Shown: positions 57,851 to 64,000 of the stretch, one piece after another | How positions within the stretch are numbered: position 1 is the stretch's first letter | How the letters are laid out: every line of letters starts with the position of its first letter | NCBI GenBank assembly: GCA_030141605.1 | Contig: JAQGDQ010000043.1 | Span: 62,001-126,000, forward strand | DNA length: 64,000 nt | Direction: 5' to 3' | From: Tubiluchus corallicola | Lineage: Eukaryota > Priapulida > Priapulimorpha > Priapulimorphida > Tubiluchidae | The notes under the pieces: generated by a model | What the model saw: the letters and a program-made list of their open reading frames with translations, nothing else | Told to the model about the DNA's origin: nothing | Databases searched by the model: none | Translations under genes and position numbers: made by a program

Positions 57851-60800
57851 TTCAATTCAATTCAATTCAATTATTTATTATCTCCGTTAGAACGATAAAA
57901 ATACAGTATAAAGACTACATGGAATATTTTAAAGCAAAGGAGAAGGGCAGCGAAGAACCCGTAGGTTATCAAGTCAGCCACCCTTAAATAGTTATGATTA
58001 AATAAACTTAATTATGGCGTCGTTATCAATTTAAATTTGTATTCGGTTGATGTGTGTTAATTTGGCAATTGAATGATAGGTATCGTAATACTGTAGAACA
58101 TATAGTTTAAATAACGAAAGATTTACAATTCTAAAATACTATGAATCATGCGAAGCAAACACAATAAAAATAACTTGAGATTTTTAAGATAACAGAATAT
58201 GCATAATTTGAGCATTAACTAAAAAATCCGGCAAAAAAACAAAACAAAAAAAACAGTAGAATGATCAACCAAAGCTGTCGAGAAAAAAATATAATAGATT
58301 AAACCAAGGAAAAATAAGGCAAATATAAATCATACAAAACAAAACAAGAAACAGAAGCAAATAAGAAAAACAAAACTGAAATGTTGTAATAATAACATCA
58401 ATGACTGAATTTGTCGAGAAAGAAAATATAATAAATTAAACCATCGAAAAACTATTTCAACTGTAAATCAGACAAAATGAAATCAAAATATAACAAAAAC
58501 TTAAACAAAATCTTTAAGTGTCGTAGCAATGAAAAAAATATGTATAGTATTACAAGTATATAAGCAAAATGTCTCATTTATTTGTATCCTGCAATAAGTT
58601 GTTTTTTATAGTTTAAAATTAACTTTTTGTAGTTGCTGGACTTTAACTGGTCTGGTAATGAATTCCACAGCAAAGATCCTTGGTGTTTTAAAGAATTCTG
58701 GCCTTTAGATGAGTTAAATCTTTCAATAAAATAAGATTGGGTTGTAGCAAACCTAGTAGAGTGGTGATGCATGTGACATGCTAAAGTATAATAATTGCCG
58801 AAGAGATCTGGAAGTGAATTATTTTTGAATTTATGTACAAACTTGAGCAATTCTAATTTATACAGATCATGAACTTTTAGTAGATTTAGTTGCAAATACA
58901 AAGGTGTTACATGTTCCCTTTTGCTAGTAAATGTTATAAGTTTGATAATCTTGTTTTGTTTAGAAACCAATGATTTTAAGACCGATGCTGAAGCACTACC
59001 CCAGGCGAGAATGCCAGGCTTCAGATATGGCATGACAAGAGAAAAATATAAGAGCCGTAGTGCATCTACATTTATGTAGTGTCGTATTCTAGCTAATACT
59101 CCACTTAATTTGCTAATTTTGTTGACTATATGCTGAACATGTGTTTTCCAAGTAATTCTACTATCTATAAATATACCAAGATATTTGATTTCTTGTGTAG
59201 ATTGAATAGTACAACCTCCCATATTTATGTTTAAACTATTGTTATGTTGCTTGTTTCCAATTAACATATATTTTGTTTTTTTATAATTTATCGAGAGCTT
59301 ATTTGCTTGCATCCATTTATTAATATTGTCCAGTTCCACATTTACTGAATGTTCTAATGTTTTGATATTTTGGTGTGATAAAAATAAGTTTGTATCGTCT
59401 GCAAACAATCTGGTGTTAAATTGCGAACAAGATGGCAGATCGTTAATATATAAAAGAAATAACAATGGACCCAATGTAGAACCCTGTGGGACACCACAGG
59501 TTATATCAGTGAGTTTAGATTCCGATGAGTCAATAGACGTAAACTGTTTCCTATTAGCAAGGTAAGACGTGAAAAGCGCAAGAGGACGTCCCCTGATACC
59601 ATAGTATGATAACTTATATAACAAAATGTCATGTTGTACCGTGTCGAATGCTTTCGATAAATCTAAAAATATAGCACAAGTAGTTTTCCCCTTATCAATA
59701 TTCGCAAGGAAGTTTTCAATTATTTCTGACACAGCTAAAGATGTAGAATGATTTTTTTCTGAATCCAAATTGGAATTTAGTTAAAATTTGTTCTTTTAAA
59801 AGAAATTTAGCTAGCCTAGAGTAAATTAATTTTTCAAAAATCTTTGATATGGGAGATAAGAGAGATATTGGCCTATAATTAGTGGGATTAATGGGGGAAT
59901 CAGATTTGTAAATCGGGATTATTTTTGCAATTTTCAACACGTCAGGATAGATACCCTCTTCTACACATTTATTGAACAGCATAGTTAATAATGGAGTAAT
60001 AATGGACTGCGAAATTTTAAAAAACTGATTCGAGATGTTTTCGGGTCCTGCTGATTTATTGGTTTTCAATGCAGCAATAGCAGAGGAAACTTCGTACTCA
60101 ATAATTGGCGCAAAAAAGAAGGAGTTCTGATTAGGCATTCTAAGGAAAGAATCAAATGTTATTGGAGTAGGTGGTACCTTTTTTACCATATCAAAACCAA
60201 CCGATGCAAAATAATTATTCATGAATTCACAGATAGCAGGGGGTTCCGTAATCTCAGCATGATTTATTACTAGTTTGGTTGGAGCTATGCGCTGCTTGTT
60301 TTGTCCATTGATCAAATCATTCAATGTTGCCCAAGTCTTTCTAATATTAGTTTTATTATCATGTAGTAAAGTACAATAATAATTTCTTTTGGCTAAATTT
60401 ATGAGATGATTAAGTTTATTAGAAAATTGTTTATATTGATTAATTTTTAAGATACTAGTTGTAGTCTTACAGTCCTTGTATAATCTACTTTTAGTTTTTA
60501 TTGACACAAGAATACCTTTAGTTAACCATGGCTTGGAGAAAGTTAGTTTTTCAGTTCTTGACAATGTCTTAAGTGGGGCATGTTTATTAAGAACTTCTTG
60601 ATATATTTGGAAAAAGGTACAGAAGGCAGAATTAGTTGGCACCTCGGAAAAGTCAACAGCATCGATCTTATTTTGCAAATCCTCCAGAAATAAAATCATG
60701 TTAAAATTCCGTTTATCCCTGATTTTAATTTTCTTTTTAACTATTAAGTTACCAATATTTTTAATAATAGCAAACACTGGTAGATGATCTGACACTTCAT

Positions 60801-61836
60801 AAAGTATAATACCAGATATAATTGGATTAGATAGATTATTTGTATATATATGGTCAATAAGTGTCTGAGAATGGTGTGTTATTCGAGTTGGTCGTGTTAC
60901 TAATGGAAAAAACTGATTAGAGTAAAGTAAATTCAAATAATCTGCAATAAATGTTTTTTCCTCTATTTGCATAAGATTTAAATTAATATCGCCACAGATA
61001 TAACAAGTCTTTCCTGACTTGTTAATGGCTGATAATATAGAGTCCATCTCGCTGTGAAAATGATGGACATTGGTATTTGGGTGTCGATAGATCACTCCAA
61101 ATGTGATTGGTTTCTTTTTACCAGGTACTTCAACATCAAGCCACATATCCTCAACTTGTATACATGATTTTTGAGTAATGCTATTACCATTCTTACTAGT
61201 AGTTACTATTTCTGTATCACAATTAATTTTGTACTCATCTTTTACTGTATACCTCAAGCCCGATTTAAGATAAATAGCTACGCCACCTGCGCAAGTTTTA
61301 GAATCAACATGCAAGAAAGTATAGTTAGGTAAACTCGTTATAAAAGATTGATTAATTTCGTTCAATCTTGTTTCCGATATTCCAATAATATCAGGAGGAA
61401 CAGTAAAGTGCATGAGTACATCTAGCATATTAGAAAATCTCTTCTGAATACTATTGAGATTAAAATGTACTATTAATAAATCATTGTTAGACTTTTTTAG
61501 ATCAGAATTTGTCTCTAGTGCATGCAAACTATAGTATTTACTATCAAACCTGGTAAGATGTGCATCAGGATCAGCATCATCCCATTTTGGTTTTGCGAGT
61601 GAAGGAAAATCAAGTAAAGAAGACAGACAGTATACATTTGTTAGATTTGAAAACAATTCGCATAAATCAGCATCATCAATACACTGAAAAGGCAAAGATT
61701 CATTTATACATTTTAAACAAAAGTAATTATCAGAAGACAGTTCTGAGACGTTTCCATTAAAAGTTTTCTCTGCGTTTTCCTGATCATGTCGGCTTAGCTT
61801 ATGTACTTTCTCGAGGCGGCTTAGGTTACCGAAGAA
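57851..61836 (-). mobile_element. Non-LTR retrotransposon (CR1/L2-like LINE), 5'-truncated
   Basis: About 4 kb. The coding frame is open from 61836, with a Cys-pair finger-like start (NYFCLKC, then SLPFQCIDD), an AP-type endonuclease and a reverse transcriptase. An A/T-rich 3'UTR of about 700 bp ends in four or five ttcaa units at 57,851-57,876 (ttgaa on the minus strand), like the short-repeat tails of CR1/L2-type elements. A 5' UTR or separate first ORF is absent, so the copy is probably truncated. Clade assignment is by general layout only. Confidence 0.85.
58578..61836 (-). pseudogene. LINE endonuclease-reverse transcriptase ORF broken by one frameshift
   Basis: Endonuclease motifs in order: HFNLNSIQKRF, ISETRLNE, GGVAIYLKSG, GVIYRHPN, CGDINLNL and SDHLPVF. 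Reverse transcriptase motifs: IIPIYKSDSPINPTNYRPIS, FDTVQHDIL, GVPQGSTLGPLLFLLYINDL, and FADDTNLF holding two catalytic Asp residues, then a C-terminal domain ending LIAGYK. The frame shifts at an A-run near 59,752-59,758, within the conserved QFGFRK-NHST block; one extra A explains it. Elsewhere the frame has no stops, so the copy is young, or the shift is a sequencing error in the homopolymer. Confidence 0.9.
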
Positions 61837-63147
61837 TCAATGTTTACCCTTCAGAGGCTTCTTACCCTCAGCCGAAATGGAATAGCCCAAACAGTCGTAT
61901 GGTCGTGCACGTGTACTATACGTACAGTGTGAGTCAGACGCGGTTAAAATGCTTTAGGCGGCGTCTTTTCCATTGGCAGGCTTTTGTGTTGCTGCATTTT
62001 ACTGTGTTTCGGACATTAGAGTGGCTGAACGTAAAAAGGTATGGGCACTTTAGCAGTATAAAAATATTCATTATCAATTTATGACATTTTTCTCGTATGT
62101 TTCAGATTGTCTCTGCATTTGTATTAATAGTTAATACGTTCCCTAGATGCCACCAACTGGCGGCACCCATCACATAATTCTGATTCTCTTCAATGAAGAA
62201 TTGATAGTAAGCTTGATAAACCACCAGTAATTATTAGTTTTTGCAATAATGTTTTTCATTTGAAAAATAATCACGAGATTCACATGATTATATAATTTTG
62301 AATTTTGATGACTACGTCCAATTAAATGAAAAATTTGAGATCGGTTGAACTGTCAGTTGAACTGTCAGGTATCTAAATTGCGTAAATGCGCTTCTTTTGA
62401 TATGTAGTTGTCTATAATGCAATAGACAACATGAATGATGCTGCCAATCCTGTCATCATCTTGCTAAAGCTAAATCTGTGAGTTCTGCATCTTAGTATTA
62501 CTACTCAGTTGTGCATGTGTAGCTCTCATGCAAATGTTCCAATGGTAGCAGAGTGTTATTTTTACTTGCAAACATGAAATTAAAAATGTGCATTATGGGT
62601 ACATATGCACCTGAGTTTCATGATGGAAATATTTTATCTTATTTGGTTTTTTAGATACATTTCTTCGAATTCTCAAATTTTCAGCGCAGATTACAAATTA
62701 CAGATTTTCAGAAGCCACACAGCATAGAAGCAAAGAAGCTGATTAACTTTATTGTAGACGTATGTTAACCAGGTAACACTTAGTTCACTGCTACATTTGT
62801 AATCGAGTACCTGCACAGATGAGCAGATGAGTGTCTAAAATACCATAAAATAAATAACAAAAAAATAATTTCCAGTTTAAGAGGTATTTCACTATGTGGG
62901 CAACTACTGAAGCTATTCAAATTTTCACAGTACAAAGCACACTAATATGTTTACTTGTAATCCAATTTTCAGCTTTAAGACGAATTTCCTTTTAGTTTTG
63001 TAGACCTTTTTTATTTTTACATTTGTTATTCACGCAAATCTGAGATGGTCACCTGGGAAGTTTTTAAAAATCTAGGTGAATCAACACGGAATAACCCAGT
63101 GGTTTTTACTCATCTGTTACACTGCCGTGGCTACTTCTCTTCTTGGA
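61837..63147. other. Gap between the two LINE copies
   Basis: AT-rich, probably still PDZ gene intron. It contains no recognisable exon or transposon ends. Confidence 0.5.
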
Positions 63148-64000
63148 GGATCCTATGTCCTCTGTATTTTTCTCACTGTATATTAATAAAATGTTAAAAG
63201 AAATAAGTAGATCAGAAAGGAGGATACAAAATAGATGAAAGTATAATAGTGAGTATATTAGCTTTTGCTAATGACACCGTGCTAATTACAGAATTTGAAG
63301 TGGATATGGTAGTGTTATTGAAGATTGCTGATAATCTGGGAAAAGAGTTTGGCATGAAATTTAGCTCGACCAAGTGTGCATCAATTCTCCTTAGCGGAGC
63401 TAATGCTAATGCAGTCTTTAAGATAGGTGACATACCTATACATGCAACAGAAAGAGAAAAATACCTATGGGTAATTATAAGAGCCACAGAAGATGAACAT
63501 AGCTGGAAAGAAAGAACACCAGATATTAGAAGAACTATAGGTGCCGTAAAATTTGCGGCAATGCGATCAGAAGCAAGATTAGAAATAGGAAGAACAGGCT
63601 GGAAAGCAATTGTAGTCCCTAAAATAATGTTTGGTTGTGTGGGCAGAACATACAGCCAAAAGGAAGTTGATTGGTAAAACAGCATTCAAGAAGAATTTGT
63701 GAGATGGCTTGGAAAGCAAAAGGATGCAGTGGTGCTGCTATTAGAGGTGAAGCATGGTTTTCGTCCTTTGAAGAACGGGAAGCTAAGGCGCGACTAAAAT
63801 TTTTTAAAAGAATTATATTTATGAGTGATAATCGGCTACTGAAAAAAGTGGTAATGTGGGTAGTGACACACAGAATTCGATCAAAATGGCTGCAAAGAAT
63901 CAGACATTTGTGGACTAAATTTGGGCTTCCGGTATTTGGCAATATTATGGCATTAGGGGAATTAAATGAGGTAGGTCTGAATAAAATTTATGATAAACAT
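63148..64000 (+). pseudogene. Decayed second LINE reverse transcriptase, runs off the window
   Basis: 63,150-63,233 reads DPMSSVFFSLYINKMLKEIS then a stop, matching the RT block where QGCPLSPLLFSLYIN is usual. 63249-63677 reads LAFANDTVLITEFEVDM..., the FADDTVLI active-site motif with the first catalytic Asp changed to Asn, and ends at TAA. In another frame the C-terminal region continues (CEMAWKAKGCSGAAIRGEAW, FSSFEEREAKARLKFF...) to the right edge. Stops, frameshifts and the Asp loss show it is inactive. It is a different family from the LINE on the left. Confidence 0.8.

Overview
This window is nuclear DNA from an animal, most likely an invertebrate. It is AT-rich, its introns run from hundreds of bases to over 5 kb with GT-AG borders, and its genes are metazoan types: a TCF/LEF Wnt effector with a C-clamp, a secreted metallocarboxypeptidase with a transthyretin-like domain, mitochondrial 3-hydroxyacyl-CoA dehydrogenase, a rhodopsin-class GPCR and a PDZ protein. 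The phylum cannot be fixed from the sequence. There are no prokaryotic operons, CRISPR arrays or phage genes.

Layout. (1) 1-7.65 kb, plus strand: the 3' half of a TCF/LEF gene, with two candidate second-half HMG-box exons (250-439 and 3008-3173), two C-clamp exons of identical length (4450-4522 and 4963-5035) and the last coding exon (6918-7314). (2) 7.65-13.8 kb: intergenic, with no convincing gene. (3) 13.9-28.5 kb, minus strand: a complete nine-exon carboxypeptidase E/N/M-type gene of 502 residues, with three MITE-like transposons and several minisatellites in its introns. (4) 28.5-28.8 kb: a short head-to-head promoter interval with two perfect CRE palindromes. (5) 28.8-50.3 kb, plus strand: HADH. 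Its five shared exons (NAD-binding half) are followed by two complete sets of the three C-terminal exons, each with its own stop codon and AATAAA. An intronless rhodanese-like gene lies antisense inside the last intron, and a Tigger/pogo-like transposon sits in another intron. (6) 50.6-51.8 kb, minus strand: an intronless class A GPCR. (7) 55.07 kb, plus strand: the first coding exon of a PDZ-domain gene whose later exons were not found here. (8) 57.85-61.84 kb, minus strand: a non-LTR retrotransposon with endonuclease and reverse transcriptase, broken by one frameshift. (9) 63.15-64 kb, plus strand: a second, more decayed LINE.

The most striking feature is repeated internal exon duplication: C-clamp exons and probably an HMG-box exon in TCF, and a three-exon C-terminal cassette in HADH. 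Exon phases and lengths mean that joining both C-clamp copies, or both first exons of the HADH cassettes, would shift the reading frame, so mutually exclusive splicing is the natural prediction. TCF could thereby vary its DNA-binding surfaces and HADH its dimerisation/acyl-CoA domain. All splice structures are inferred from reading frame, splice consensus and remembered family features; no transcript or database evidence was available.
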